Shown in pieces: positions 1 through 7,916 of a stretch of DNA of 64,000 nt. How positions within the stretch are numbered: position 1 is the stretch's first letter; each line of letters begins with the position of its first letter. A model generated the notes under the pieces. That model saw only the letters and a program-made list of their open reading frames with translations, did no database searches and was not told the DNA's origin. The position numbers and the translations under genes were made by a program. Location: NCBI GenBank assembly GCA_020059465.1, contig JAGVBZ010000001.1, forward strand, positions 62,001 through 126,000, in the 5' to 3' direction. The stretch comes from Brevinematales bacterium. Lineage in GTDB: Bacteria > Spirochaetota > Brevinematia > Brevinematales > GWF1-51-8.

Positions 1-34
1 CCCGGAATGGTCGCCCGGGGAATAGCCCTACAGG

Positions 35-805
35 CTACAATTCCCTGAACTTCCGTCCCTCGAAATACCCGGGGGTGAGCGCCGGTATCTCCTTCAATAT
101 CGTACTGACATAATCGAACCCTGCCGCGATATCCGACGAGAAATGCGCGTCCGACCCGACTGTCACGCGGGTTCCGCCCATATCGGCGTATGCCTTCAGC
201 GTATCCCGCGCGGGCGAGGTCTCATTCATCCCCTTGCGGAGCGGAGACGTATTGATCTCAAGGGCGACATTGTTTTTAACCATCGCGCGGAGGATATCCT
301 CGAGGAATTCTATTTTATTATACTTTGGGATATAACGCTTCGGGAAATCCATATGCGCAAGGCTGTCGAACCCGCCGAGGGCGACGTTATCCAGCACGAG
401 CCGGAAGTAGCGTTCGTATACGCCGTCCACACCGTACTTCTCGACCAGCGATCCGCCGCTCATAAAAGTATCGTCCACCTGATGCACCGATCCCAGGATA
501 AAATCGAACTCCCGGACGAAGTAGATATCCCGTTCCGAGGTATAACGCGCCGGCTCGGAAAACTCGATGCCCGAAAGTATCTTCAGCCTCGGCCCGAATT
601 TCCTACGCGCCTCGGCGATCGCCGCAAAGTACGGCTCGATCCTGAAGAAACCATACCCGTGGTCGGTCTGACAGCAGTCGAGATGCTCGGTAAAACAGAC
701 GATCTTCAGTCCCCTGTCGATCGCGGCGCAGCACATATCATGAATACTGTTCTGACCGTCGACTGAGAAACGGGTATGCATATGGATATCGGCGATAAGA
801 TTCAT
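35..805 (-). CDS. PHP-domain phosphatase, histidinol-phosphatase (HisJ/HisK) type
   Basis: A 256-residue PHP-superfamily metal-dependent phosphoesterase, probably histidinol-phosphate phosphatase. The PHP metal motifs are all visible: DIHMHT near residue 6 (His8, His10), TEHLD (His41), GIEF, GSVHQ, LAHMD and the terminal SDAH. The length matches the trinuclear-metal HisK family (about 250-270). A GAGG Shine-Dalgarno lies 5 nt before ATG. No other histidine gene is nearby, so the substrate rests on family resemblance. It is transcribed alone from a consensus promoter just upstream. No signal peptide, so cytoplasmic. Confidence 0.85.
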   Translation of the reverse strand: MNLIADIHMHTRFSVDGQNSIHDMCCAAIDRGLKIVCFTEHLDCCQTDHGYGFFRIEPYFAAIAEARRKFGPRLKILSGIEFSEPARYTSERDIYFVREFDFILGSVHQVDDTFMSGGSLVEKYGVDGVYERYFRLVLDNVALGGFDSLAHMDFPKRYIPKYNKIEFLEDILRAMVKNNVALEINTSPLRKGMNETSPARDTLKAYADMGGTRVTVGSDAHFSSDIAAGFDYVSTILKEIPALTPGYFEGRKFREL

Positions 806-843
806 TTTTACCTCGGAAGAAAACCATTATTTAGCAGGCGCTT

Positions 844-872
844 ATTATAACACTCCTTTGTTCATTAGTCAA
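844..872 (-). promoter_or_regulatory. sigma70 promoter for the PHP phosphatase gene
   Basis: On the minus strand, TTGACT (867-872), a 17-nt spacer and TATAAT (844-849). The start codon is about 38 nt further downstream. Confidence 0.7.
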
Positions 873-940
873 ACGGTTCATTTCTCGCATTATCCCCCAT
901 TTTTTGTTATAATAGTACCAGTGTTTTCATGGAGACTTCA

Positions 941-2209
941 ATGATGAAAAGATTTTTATGGGTTACAATTTTCCTTCTTCCGCTCACAATCGTTATCGCA
1001 AAATCGTATTTCGAAATCCGTGTCGCGGTTTTTCCGCAGGACGCGAAAATCCTGCTGATCGATTCCCAGAATCGCACTAATCAGTTGAGTTTTAAAAATT
1101 CCCTTCCCGTGCCGCCGAACTCAGAGTACACAATCGTACTGTCCGCGAAGGGATATTACCCGATGACGATAAAAACGAAAGTCGATAAGCAGAAGACCTA
1201 TATCGAGGAGAAACTCGAAAAGAAGTGGGGCGGATTGACGCTGGTGAAGAAACTTCCCGTATCGGGGAATCCCAAGTCCATCATGTTCCTCGACAGCGAC
1301 CGGTTTATCGCCAACGCGATGACCGGATTCGGATTTGATCTGTATTCCCTATCCCTCATGAAGCGTATCAAGATTTTCAACGATTTTTCGAAGCAGTACT
1401 GCCCGATTTCAGGGTTTGTGGAGGGATTGGTCGACAAGGAACAGAACGAGTTTTATATCATGCAGTTGTATGCATATAAATGGCATGTGTTCGACCTGAC
1501 GACGATGCAGTATAAGAAGAGTGTCACCGCGAAGGGGAACTGGAGTAAGGTTATCGCAAAGAGCGAAAAGTATCTCTTTTTCTCGAACTGGCTCTCGAAG
1601 GATATCGCAGTATACGACCGTTTCACGAAAATATTTATCCGTTCCATCAAAGTTGCCGGCGTGCCGAGAGGCCTTGTGGTCACTCCCGACCAGAAGTATC
1701 TCTATACCGCAATCTTCGACGGATCGTTCATCCAGAAAATCGACCTCGCGACGTTTAAAGTCATCAAGACCATTACGCTCGCGCCGGGGAAAGGGAACGC
1801 CCGCCATCTGATTATCGACGAAGTCAATAACCTGATGTATATCTCGGATATGGGGAAAGACCTGATATTCAAATACGACCTCGCGACGGATAAAGTGATC
1901 GCAAGTACTAAGGTATATACAAAACCGAATAATATCGTGCTCTCCCCCGATCTTTCCACCTTGTTTGTCGCGTGCCGCGGCCCCAACGGCCCCAACGGAT
2001 ATACCAATAAAGGAATCGAGTACGGGAAGGTATGGGTGATCGACACGAAAACGATGAAGGCGTACAACTGGGTCTGGGGCGGAAACCAGCCTACCGGACT
2101 GGATATTTCCCCTAACGGGCAGTACCTCGCGCTCGGCGATTTCCTCGATAATACCATCGAAGTCTACAAGATCAATTATTCCCTGCTGAACAGCAAGGAA
2201 GAAGAATAA
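941..2209 (+). CDS. Exported PEGA/beta-propeller (YncE-like) protein
   Basis: A 422-residue secreted protein. An N-terminal hydrophobic signal is followed by a PEGA-like beta domain (about 25-95, with the AKGYYP signature) and then a C-terminal propeller of the YncE/lactonase class, with repeats such as VTPDQKYLYTA, LSPDLSTLFVA and ISPNGQYLALG. The propeller may bind a ligand or protein at the cell surface; there is no catalytic signature. The start at 941 is preferred over an ATG at 929 because GGAG at 931-934 is correctly spaced for 941. A GH13 glycosidase follows on the same strand but has its own promoter. Confidence 0.7.
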   Translation: MMKRFLWVTIFLLPLTIVIAKSYFEIRVAVFPQDAKILLIDSQNRTNQLSFKNSLPVPPNSEYTIVLSAKGYYPMTIKTKVDKQKTYIEEKLEKKWGGLTLVKKLPVSGNPKSIMFLDSDRFIANAMTGFGFDLYSLSLMKRIKIFNDFSKQYCPISGFVEGLVDKEQNEFYIMQLYAYKWHVFDLTTMQYKKSVTAKGNWSKVIAKSEKYLFFSNWLSKDIAVYDRFTKIFIRSIKVAGVPRGLVVTPDQKYLYTAIFDGSFIQKIDLATFKVIKTITLAPGKGNARHLIIDEVNNLMYISDMGKDLIFKYDLATDKVIASTKVYTKPNNIVLSPDLSTLFVACRGPNGPNGYTNKGIEYGKVWVIDTKTMKAYNWVWGGNQPTGLDISPNGQYLALGDFLDNTIEVYKINYSLLNSKEEE

Positions 2210-2220
2210 CCATTATCGGT

Positions 2221-2248
2221 TTGACAATTTGGAGTTTTCATATAAAAT
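2221..2248 (+). promoter_or_regulatory. sigma70 promoter for the GH13 gene
   Basis: TTGACA (2221-2226), 16-nt spacer, TAAAAT (2243-2248), 46 nt before the GH13 start codon. It shows the glycosidase is transcribed independently of the upstream propeller gene. Confidence 0.6.
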
Positions 2249-2294
2249 AATAAGGCTTGTTTAATGCACCGGAAATAAATCCAAGGAGCAATGC

Positions 2295-3740
2295 ATGACA
2301 AAGAAAATGTTGGTGTTCGCGCTGATTATCGTTTCAGCCGCGAACTCGCTGTTCGGGGCATCCAAATGGTGGCAGAGCGCTGTGTTCTACCAGATATTCC
2401 CCTACAGCTTTTACGATTCCGACGGCGATAAATACGGGGATTTCAAGGGGATAACCGCGAAACTGGACTACCTGAATTATCTGGGTGTCAACGCGGTATG
2501 GCTTTGTCCGATCAATACCCGTCCCGAGGGTATGTATCATGGATATGCGGTATCGGATTTTTACGCAGTCGACCCCAGACTCGGAACAATGGCGGATTTC
2601 GAGAACCTTCTGAAAGAAGCGCATAAGAAAAACATAAAGATCGTATTCGATTTTGTGATGAACCATACCAGTCTGGAAAATGCATGGTTCGTCGATTCGG
2701 CTACGAATAAATCGGCGAAATTCAAGGATTGGTTCATCTGGGACAAGAAAAACCCCGGATGGCCGAATCCCACGGGCAACACGAAACAGCCCGCATGGAA
2801 CCTGTACGAAAAGCCCGGATATCATAAGGGAGATTATTATTACGCCTCGTTCAATATGACGATCCCCGATCTCAATCATCAGAATATCAACGTTAAGAAC
2901 GAGATCTACAAGATCGCGAAATTCTGGCTCGATAAGGGCGTCGACGGATTCCGCATCGACGCCGCGCGCTATCTGATCGAGACAGGCCCGAACGAGAAAC
3001 AGATCGACACCCCCGAAACCATCAAATACCTCACCGATTTCGCAAATTATTGTAAGAAAATCAACCCGGACGCTTATATCATTGCCGAAGTCTACGCCGG
3101 GCTTGACATCACATCGAAATACTACGACCCTAAAGGCGGCTTGGACGCCGTGTTTAACTTCGATATCGGCGGTAAGGGCGGCGTGATAATGGGTTCGCTT
3201 CAGGTAGGTAAGCCGGGCGGGTTTATTAACGTGCTGAATGCGTTTACATCAAAGAAGGGAATTCCTTCGCAGTTCTATTCCCAATACTTTTCAAACCACG
3301 ATTCAGGGCGTCTCCCTGAAAACCTGAAAGACCCGATGAAAATCAAAGCGGCTGCCGCGATGTTCTTCACTATCCCGGGCGGCGCTCCGTATATCTATTA
3401 CGGCGACGAAATCGGACTGATGGAGGACTATGAGTCGTTCGGCGATGTCAATAAGCGCGGATGCATGATGTGGGACGCTACGAAGAACGGCGGGTTCACC
3501 GCCAACGATTGGACATGGACTAAGAAGATGAAGAAATATTATCTCGATCCCGCGACCGCTGAGGACAAGTATAAGAAAGAAGCGATGAACCTCAATGTGG
3601 AGTACCAGAAAAAAGACCCGCAGTCCATTCTGCAATTATTCCGTAAACTGATCGATTGGCGGAAGAAATACGACGTCCTTAAAAACGGCGATTTCCAGTT
3701 CATCGATGTGAAGATTGACAGTCTGACTGCGATCCAATAG
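2295..3740 (+). CDS. Secreted GH13 alpha-amylase-family glycosidase, lacking most of its C-terminal beta domain
   Basis: A 481-residue alpha-glucan hydrolase-type protein with a signal peptide ending near LFGA (about residue 21). The four GH13 regions are present: DFVMNH (about 119), GFRIDAARY with the nucleophile Asp (about 218), IIAEVY with the acid Glu (about 264) and FSNHD (about 332). The (beta/alpha)8 barrel is complete. The usual all-beta domain C is missing: the chain stops at TAG after its first strand (DSLTAIQ). The next gene, 9 nt downstream and in the same frame, is a lipoprotein that carries a domain-C-like sequence. Probably periplasmic. Exact specificity (amylase, neopullulanase, cyclomaltodextrinase) cannot be read. 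Confidence 0.9.
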   Translation: MTKKMLVFALIIVSAANSLFGASKWWQSAVFYQIFPYSFYDSDGDKYGDFKGITAKLDYLNYLGVNAVWLCPINTRPEGMYHGYAVSDFYAVDPRLGTMADFENLLKEAHKKNIKIVFDFVMNHTSLENAWFVDSATNKSAKFKDWFIWDKKNPGWPNPTGNTKQPAWNLYEKPGYHKGDYYYASFNMTIPDLNHQNINVKNEIYKIAKFWLDKGVDGFRIDAARYLIETGPNEKQIDTPETIKYLTDFANYCKKINPDAYIIAEVYAGLDITSKYYDPKGGLDAVFNFDIGGKGGVIMGSLQVGKPGGFINVLNAFTSKKGIPSQFYSQYFSNHDSGRLPENLKDPMKIKAAAAMFFTIPGGAPYIYYGDEIGLMEDYESFGDVNKRGCMMWDATKNGGFTANDWTWTKKMKKYYLDPATAEDKYKKEAMNLNVEYQKKDPQSILQLFRKLIDWRKKYDVLKNGDFQFIDVKIDSLTAIQ

Positions 3741-3749
3741 GAGACGAAT

Positions 3750-4184
3750 ATGAAAAACAAAACTATCATAATAACAGCATTATTGGCGCTCCTGCTTCCG
3801 TTGGGATGCGGGGAATCGGGCGGCGACGGCGGAACTGTAAAGCCGCAGGAGAAACCGGCGGAAAAACCCGCGGATAAACCCGCGGAAAAAGTCGCCTCGG
3901 GTAAACCGTCCCAGAACTCGATCGTTTCGTATGTGCGCGTATCGGGGAAGCAGGCGATGTTCTTCATCGAGAACACCGGTAAGACGGATGTCCGAATCCT
4001 CCAGGATTTCAAGCACCCCTATTTTACCGATAACGCCGGGAAGATCGCCCTGATCGACTCTGTCGCCGGGAACGATATTACTAAACCTGTATCTGATAAG
4101 ATCGCGCAGGGCGTTATGAACGGAAAAATAGACTTCGACCTCGCGGGACGTGATTTTATCATCCTGATTTTCGAGGCGAAATAG
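3750..4184 (+). CDS. Lipoprotein carrying a GH13 domain-C-like module
   Basis: 144 residues: a lipoprotein signal with Cys20 (LPLGC), a Pro/Lys/Glu linker of repeated EKPA/DKPA (about 30-48), then about 90 residues beginning NSIVSYVRVSGKQAMFFIEN and ending FIILIFEAK. That segment resembles the all-beta C-terminal domain of GH13 enzymes (pattern SVLAYLR...VLVVLN...L...VLVL), which the upstream gene lacks. GGAG at 3740-3743 overlaps the upstream stop and is well placed, so translation is coupled. It may anchor or complement the glycosidase at the membrane; that is inference. Confidence 0.65.
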   Translation: MKNKTIIITALLALLLPLGCGESGGDGGTVKPQEKPAEKPADKPAEKVASGKPSQNSIVSYVRVSGKQAMFFIENTGKTDVRILQDFKHPYFTDNAGKIALIDSVAGNDITKPVSDKIAQGVMNGKIDFDLAGRDFIILIFEAK

Positions 4185-4216
4185 CTTTTTAATCGTCAAG
4201 CCGTTAATCGAATGTC

Positions 4217-4245
4217 TTGACTTTATAAGGCGGTATGTTTATACT
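4217..4245 (+). promoter_or_regulatory. sigma70 promoter
   Basis: TTGACT (4217-4222), 17-nt spacer, TATACT (4240-4245), upstream of the membrane-protein gene at 4280. Confidence 0.7.
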
Positions 4246-4279
4246 ATTTACAGTAGGTTGAAAGTCATAGGAGGAAATT

Positions 4280-4735
4280 ATGTTCGGAGTGATTTTATTC
4301 TCACTCATCCTTTTCGGTTACGGTTGCATCCTATCCCGTCAGATGATCGCAAATCTCGCGGGAGTGAAAGAGGGAAATGATGAATCGTTGAACGGGTTCG
4401 CTAAATTTATGGTGAGCTTTAATAAGTTTTTCGAGAACGAAGGAGTACTTTGGGTATTCTCGGTTGTTGCGCTGATCGTAGGGGTATGGAACTTTTTCGC
4501 CTCCGATTTTGCCGGACTTTCGGGCCCGCCCATACTCGGTTCGTTGATTCCTTCGCTGATAATGATTATCAACGCTGCTGTGATGTACCCGAAGATTATC
4601 GAAGTAATCAACATCAAACAGGAAGGAAAGGATAAATATTACGAACTGGTGCAGAAGGTCTCCGGCCTGATGGGTATCGTCACGCTGATCTCGTTCTTCC
4701 TGCACATCGCCCTATATAAAGAGATTTTGTTCTAG
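4280..4735 (+). CDS. Four-helix inner-membrane protein, function unknown
   Basis: 151 residues with hydrophobic segments near 2-22, 56-76, 82-105 and 128-150, an amphipathic charged stretch (SFNKFFENEG) after the first helix and a second charged loop (KQEGKDKYYELVQK). I do not recognise the family. AGGAGG at 4269-4275 gives a strong ribosome-binding site, and the gene has its own consensus promoter. It is a monocistronic unit ending just before the tRNA promoter. Confidence 0.7.
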   Translation: MFGVILFSLILFGYGCILSRQMIANLAGVKEGNDESLNGFAKFMVSFNKFFENEGVLWVFSVVALIVGVWNFFASDFAGLSGPPILGSLIPSLIMIINAAVMYPKIIEVINIKQEGKDKYYELVQKVSGLMGIVTLISFFLHIALYKEILF

Positions 4736-4752
4736 CGAAAAATTGGGATTTC

Positions 4753-4781
4753 TTGACGAAATTCCCGAAAACGGATATAAT
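4753..4781 (+). promoter_or_regulatory. sigma70 promoter for tRNA-Gln
   Basis: TTGACG (4753-4758), 17-nt spacer, TATAAT (4776-4781). Transcription would start a few bases before the tRNA 5' end. Confidence 0.75.
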
Positions 4782-4795
4782 ATTTCTCTTTAAAT

Positions 4796-4866
4796 TGGGG
4801 TGTCGTCTAACGGCAGGACTAGAGATTCTGGATCTCTCTGTGAGGGTTCGATTCCTTCCACCCCAG
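4796..4866 (+). tRNA. tRNA-Gln (anticodon CUG)
   Basis: A 71-nt cloverleaf. Acceptor TGGGGTG (4796-4802) pairs with CACCCCA (4859-4865) and the discriminator is G, as usual for Gln. The anticodon stem AGAGA/TCTCT encloses loop TTCTGGA, so the anticodon is CUG, reading CAG. The T-arm has GGTTCGATTCC. CCA is not encoded. Confidence 0.9.
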
Positions 4867-4874
4867 ATAGTTTA

Positions 4875-4957
4875 GTGACAGGTTACAAGTATAAAGTGAC
4901 AAGCTGAGATAAGTTTTTCTGCCTTTTACTTTTTACTTTATGCTTGTAACTTGTCAC
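4875..4957 (+). repeat. Inverted repeat between the two tRNA genes
   Basis: Arms of about 23 bp (4875-4897 and 4935-4957) match as reverse complements with two mismatches around a 37-nt AT-rich centre. Related pieces (CTTGTAACTTTTTACTTGTCA type) recur near 49960-50015, which suggests a dispersed element rather than a tRNA processing site. Confidence 0.6.
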
Positions 4958-4964
4958 AGCATCC

Positions 4965-5039
4965 GCCCCCATCGTCTAGCCTGGTCCAGGACACTGCCCT
5001 CTCACGGCGGCGACTGGGGTTCAAATCCCCATGGGGGTA
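4965..5039 (+). tRNA. tRNA-Glu (anticodon CUC)
   Basis: A 75-nt cloverleaf. Acceptor GCCCCCA (4965-4971) pairs with TGGGGGT (5032-5038) with a terminal G-U pair; the discriminator is A. Anticodon stem CTGCC/GGCGG holds loop CTCTCAC, so the anticodon is CUC, reading GAG. The D-arm ATCGTCTAGCCTGG and T-arm GGGGTTCAAATCCCC are typical of tRNA-Glu. CCA is not encoded. Probably cotranscribed with tRNA-Gln. Confidence 0.9.
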
Positions 5040-5050
5040 AATGTTTACAA

Positions 5051-5084
5051 AAAAGCCTCGCGGCGTACTGCATGCGGGGCTTTT
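5051..5084 (+). terminator. Rho-independent terminator after tRNA-Glu
   Basis: Stem AAAAGCCTCGC (5051-5061) with GCGGGGCTTTT (5074-5084), one wobble pair, 12-nt loop, ending in a short T run. Confidence 0.7.
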
Positions 5085-5104
5085 CCATTACTTTTCGCAA
5101 ACAT

Positions 5105-5218
5105 ATCCAAATCCGTGTAAACCTTTCAATCGGTGATAATCCGCGTGAAAACGGGTTTCAGATTTCCATCCAATTTCACACGGAATCCACGGATAATGCG
5201 GATTTTCACGGATAATTC
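5105..5218. repeat. ATCCGTGT/ATCCGCGT-rich intergenic repeat
   Basis: Repeated short words of the ATCCGTGT, ATCCGCGTGAAAACGG and CACGGATAA type in both orientations. Similar stretches occur at 48990-49035 and 49750-49815 in this window, marking a dispersed noncoding repeat family. Confidence 0.55.
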
Positions 5219-5244
5219 AATAGTTTTAAATATTATAAAAACGC

Positions 5245-5272
5245 TTGACTCTTCCTCGTAATGCGATAGAAT
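5245..5272 (+). promoter_or_regulatory. sigma70 promoter for the AT-rich lipoprotein gene
   Basis: TTGACT (5245-5250), 16-nt spacer, TAGAAT (5267-5272), with GGGGAGG at 5287-5293 as ribosome-binding site. Confidence 0.65.
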
Positions 5273-5299
5273 TATCGTAGAAATACGGGGAGGAAAGGG

Positions 5300-5905
5300 A
5301 TGAAAGGAATTTTTTTGTTTTGTGCAATTATACTTATAGCTTCCTGCTCGGGTTCAAAATACTATATTGTTATGGCAAATATGATCGAACCGGTTAAAAG
5401 TAGCGAGACGGTATTTAAGGATTCAATTGCGGAGTTTAGTTTTCAGTTTTACTCAGATTCAATTGACTTATCTATCAAGAATATTAGTAAATTACAGAAA
5501 CCGATTATTGTATTTTGGGATAAAATGACATATGTCGATGAAAATAAAATTGCTAAACGTGTAATTCATGGAAACATAAAAATAATCGATAAAATGTCGG
5601 TTCAAATTCCTTCTATAATTCCTCCGGATAGCAAAATTGAGGATACACTTTTTCCCGTCGATAACATCTCATATGATTTGAAAAACGGATGGGTGTTTAG
5701 TCCAATTTTTAAATATAATTATACAAAAGGCTTTTATAAATATTTTGGAAAAAATATAGGACTATATATCTCCTTAGAACATGATAGTACAGTTTTAGAC
5801 TATTACTTTGTATTCAATATTGAGAAATTTAAAGAAATAAGTATCGTTTGGTTTGCTGGAGTTCCAAAAACAAATATTTCAATAATTGAAAAAAAACTTG
5901 AGTAA
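5300..5905 (+). CDS. AT-rich lipoprotein, function unknown
   Basis: 201 residues with a short lipoprotein signal (lipobox IASC, Cys16). The rest is rich in Ile, Lys, Phe, Tyr and Asp, probably beta-sandwich, and I do not recognise a family. Base composition is much more AT-rich than the neighbours and codons ending in A/T dominate, unlike the GC-rich third positions around it. Together with its place directly after two tRNA genes and a repeat block, this suggests recent acquisition. It has its own promoter and ribosome-binding site and appears intact. Confidence 0.7.
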   Translation: MKGIFLFCAIILIASCSGSKYYIVMANMIEPVKSSETVFKDSIAEFSFQFYSDSIDLSIKNISKLQKPIIVFWDKMTYVDENKIAKRVIHGNIKIIDKMSVQIPSIIPPDSKIEDTLFPVDNISYDLKNGWVFSPIFKYNYTKGFYKYFGKNIGLYISLEHDSTVLDYYFVFNIEKFKEISIVWFAGVPKTNISIIEKKLE

Positions 5906-5950
5906 ATCTTTTTTGGTTCTATTACCTTAAAATATTTACCACAATAATGC

Positions 5951-5978
5951 AAAAAGGGCGCTTTATGCCTCCTTTTTT
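5951..5978. terminator. Bidirectional terminator between convergent genes
   Basis: AAAAAGG...CCTTTTTT with an inner GC/GC pairing and a small bulge, between the stops of the lipoprotein gene (+) and the TPR gene (-). Confidence 0.5.
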
Positions 5979-5985
5979 ATTCCCC

Positions 5986-7869
5986 CTACTTCCGCAACAG
6001 CGGGGCTATCCCGTACTTTCCGGTTATCTCGCGGAGGTAACTATAATAGTAATACAGCTCTCCCTCACCGTGGTACCATGACGGCCATGACTTCCGGTAC
6101 TCTTCCTTATATCCGTGCTGGACAAACTGGTATTTATCCCCGTAAAAATATTCCACCGTATGAAAAAATTCATGCGCGAACAATCCGTAGGAGAACGGGG
6201 TGTAGTCCTTCGGGATCTGTATCAATCCATGCGCCGTATACCCTTTCGGGACAGCGGCGTCCTGATAGTACACTACCGACGACGACCCGGCGGTACAGAA
6301 GAACGGGAAAATCATGACAAGCGTGTCCGCGTACTTCATCTCGTTCGAAATCGTTTGAATAGGAGATGGTTTGATCGAGCCCCATATCGCGGCGTACATC
6401 GTGATGCCCTTACCCGGTTTGACGCTCGCTTCCCCCGCTGGCTTCCAGTAGGAGACCTGCACCTCGGTCAGGATATTGGTCAGCCTGACATACTTCATCC
6501 CGGCGAGCATCTTTCCCCCGGTCATATAAAAATACAACTGGCGGAACACCTCGAACGCCGCGGGAATAGTCCGCTCCATTTCGGGGGAAAGCGAGAAATT
6601 CGCCGGCGTTTTTTTACCCTCGTCGATAATCACCCCGTTAAAACTCTCCATAGCGATGATGGTAAAACGGTACGGCGCCGCCGAGGTGGCCAGTTTCTTT
6701 CCTTCGCCATTCCAGTACTTGCTCGCCTCTATGATTACCTCGATCGTCTTATTATTGAAACTATCCTTATACTTTCCCAGCCCTTTATTATTCCACACCA
6801 TCGCCTTCTTCAGGAGTTCCACGCCATTGGGGTACGGTTTTTCCGCCATAGCTTTCAGCCCCTCGTTGAAATAAATCTCCGTGATGCGGAACCTGACCCA
6901 ATCCCCCATTTCGGGATTGTTTTTCACGAGGTATGCGTCGGCATCGTTCTCATGCGCCGCGAGCGCGGACAGATCGCCGGACTGCCCGGCGACATCGATA
7001 ATCTGGCGGTAAATCCATCCGTACATTTTATCGTCCCCGCCGGGTTTTTTCAGCCCCTTGACGCATACTCCTATCGCCTCGGCGGGCTTTCCCGTTTGGC
7101 GCAGCATCTCCGAGTACGCCCATGTCAGGTAGTTATCGTTCCTTAACGGAAACACCTCCTCGAAAACGGACAGCGCAAGGGCGTATTTCTCCCGCTTCAT
7201 CCATTCGTACCCGAAAAATTCCGGCGCAATATAATTGGTGTACTTCTCCAATTCGGGGCCGAAATATTTCATAGCAAGCCGATAATATGCGAACCCGTCG
7301 TTCTCATACCCGTCCCCCGCGAATTCTACTGCGCGGTCTAAAAAATATTTGCAGAACATATACCGCGCCCATGAGGTTTTTAATTCCGGGGCGGCGCATT
7401 CGGCTTCGGCAAACTTTTTTTCGAGCGCGAGTACTTTCGGGTTGTCGGGCATATCGTTATAAACAGCAGCCATCAGTCCGGCGATAATATTGACCTTTTC
7501 CTGCGGATTCGCGGCGGGGTTTGTCAACGCCATCGTGTAGTACTTTTCCGCGGACTGGTGATCGCCGAGTTGATGATAAGCCTCTGCAATCGATTTATTG
7601 ACCGCTGAGGGGAAATAATCCGGCGAGATCTGCTTCCATACCCTAATCGCGTCGGCGTACTTTTTATTCTGGTTGAGGATATTCCCATACCATTGAAGGA
7701 TATTATTATTCGACGGGTTCGCCTGATAGGCCTTTTCGATATACTTCGCGGCTGCTGCTTTATCGCCGTTATGATATGCCTGAACGAATTGTCCGTAGTA
7801 TTCCGCTGCCTTATCCGCGCGGAGTCCGGATATGCAGAAAAGAATCAGAAATAAAGCAGTCTTTCTCAT
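5986..7869 (-). CDS. Exported TPR protein with HEFFH metallopeptidase-like C-terminus (short paralog)
   Basis: About 627 residues from ATG 7869, preferred over GTG 7878, which sits on the GGGGG ribosome-binding site. It has a signal peptide, then TPR-type helical repeats (for example YIEKAYQANPSNNNILQWYG), a beta-rich stretch, and a C-terminal AHEFFHTVE motif followed 25 residues later by WPSWYHGEGEL. HEFFH fits the zinc-binding HExxH signature, and a Glu in HGEGE could be the third ligand as in gluzincins. The chain ends soon after this motif, whereas the paralog at 17890-20535 continues with more TPRs. Likely periplasmic or surface; substrate unknown; metallopeptidase activity is inferred. 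Confidence 0.7.
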   Translation of the reverse strand: MRKTALFLILFCISGLRADKAAEYYGQFVQAYHNGDKAAAAKYIEKAYQANPSNNNILQWYGNILNQNKKYADAIRVWKQISPDYFPSAVNKSIAEAYHQLGDHQSAEKYYTMALTNPAANPQEKVNIIAGLMAAVYNDMPDNPKVLALEKKFAEAECAAPELKTSWARYMFCKYFLDRAVEFAGDGYENDGFAYYRLAMKYFGPELEKYTNYIAPEFFGYEWMKREKYALALSVFEEVFPLRNDNYLTWAYSEMLRQTGKPAEAIGVCVKGLKKPGGDDKMYGWIYRQIIDVAGQSGDLSALAAHENDADAYLVKNNPEMGDWVRFRITEIYFNEGLKAMAEKPYPNGVELLKKAMVWNNKGLGKYKDSFNNKTIEVIIEASKYWNGEGKKLATSAAPYRFTIIAMESFNGVIIDEGKKTPANFSLSPEMERTIPAAFEVFRQLYFYMTGGKMLAGMKYVRLTNILTEVQVSYWKPAGEASVKPGKGITMYAAIWGSIKPSPIQTISNEMKYADTLVMIFPFFCTAGSSSVVYYQDAAVPKGYTAHGLIQIPKDYTPFSYGLFAHEFFHTVEYFYGDKYQFVQHGYKEEYRKSWPSWYHGEGELYYYYSYLREITGKYGIAPLLRK

Positions 7870-7916
7870 AATCTGCACCCCCGATAGAATGATATGTACA
7901 TCGGCATCAGGGCGTA

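Noticed and set aside
143-766. Long plus-strand ORF opposite the PHP phosphatase
   Set aside because: It is the reverse-strand shadow of a gene with clear PHP motifs, has no ribosome-binding site and no recognisable domain.
3738-3740. TAG stop of the GH13 gene as a sequencing error or recoded codon
   Set aside because: Read-through would lead into a lipoprotein signal peptide rather than into domain C, and a ribosome-binding site overlaps the stop; other genes in the window use TAG as a normal stop.
4940-5215. 91-codon plus-strand ORF across the tRNA-Glu region
   Set aside because: It runs through the tRNA, its terminator and the repeat block, so it is not a gene.
6115-7146. 343-codon plus-strand ORF inside the TPR gene
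   Set aside because: Arg/His-rich translation typical of an antisense shadow of a TPR gene; no domain and no start signal.
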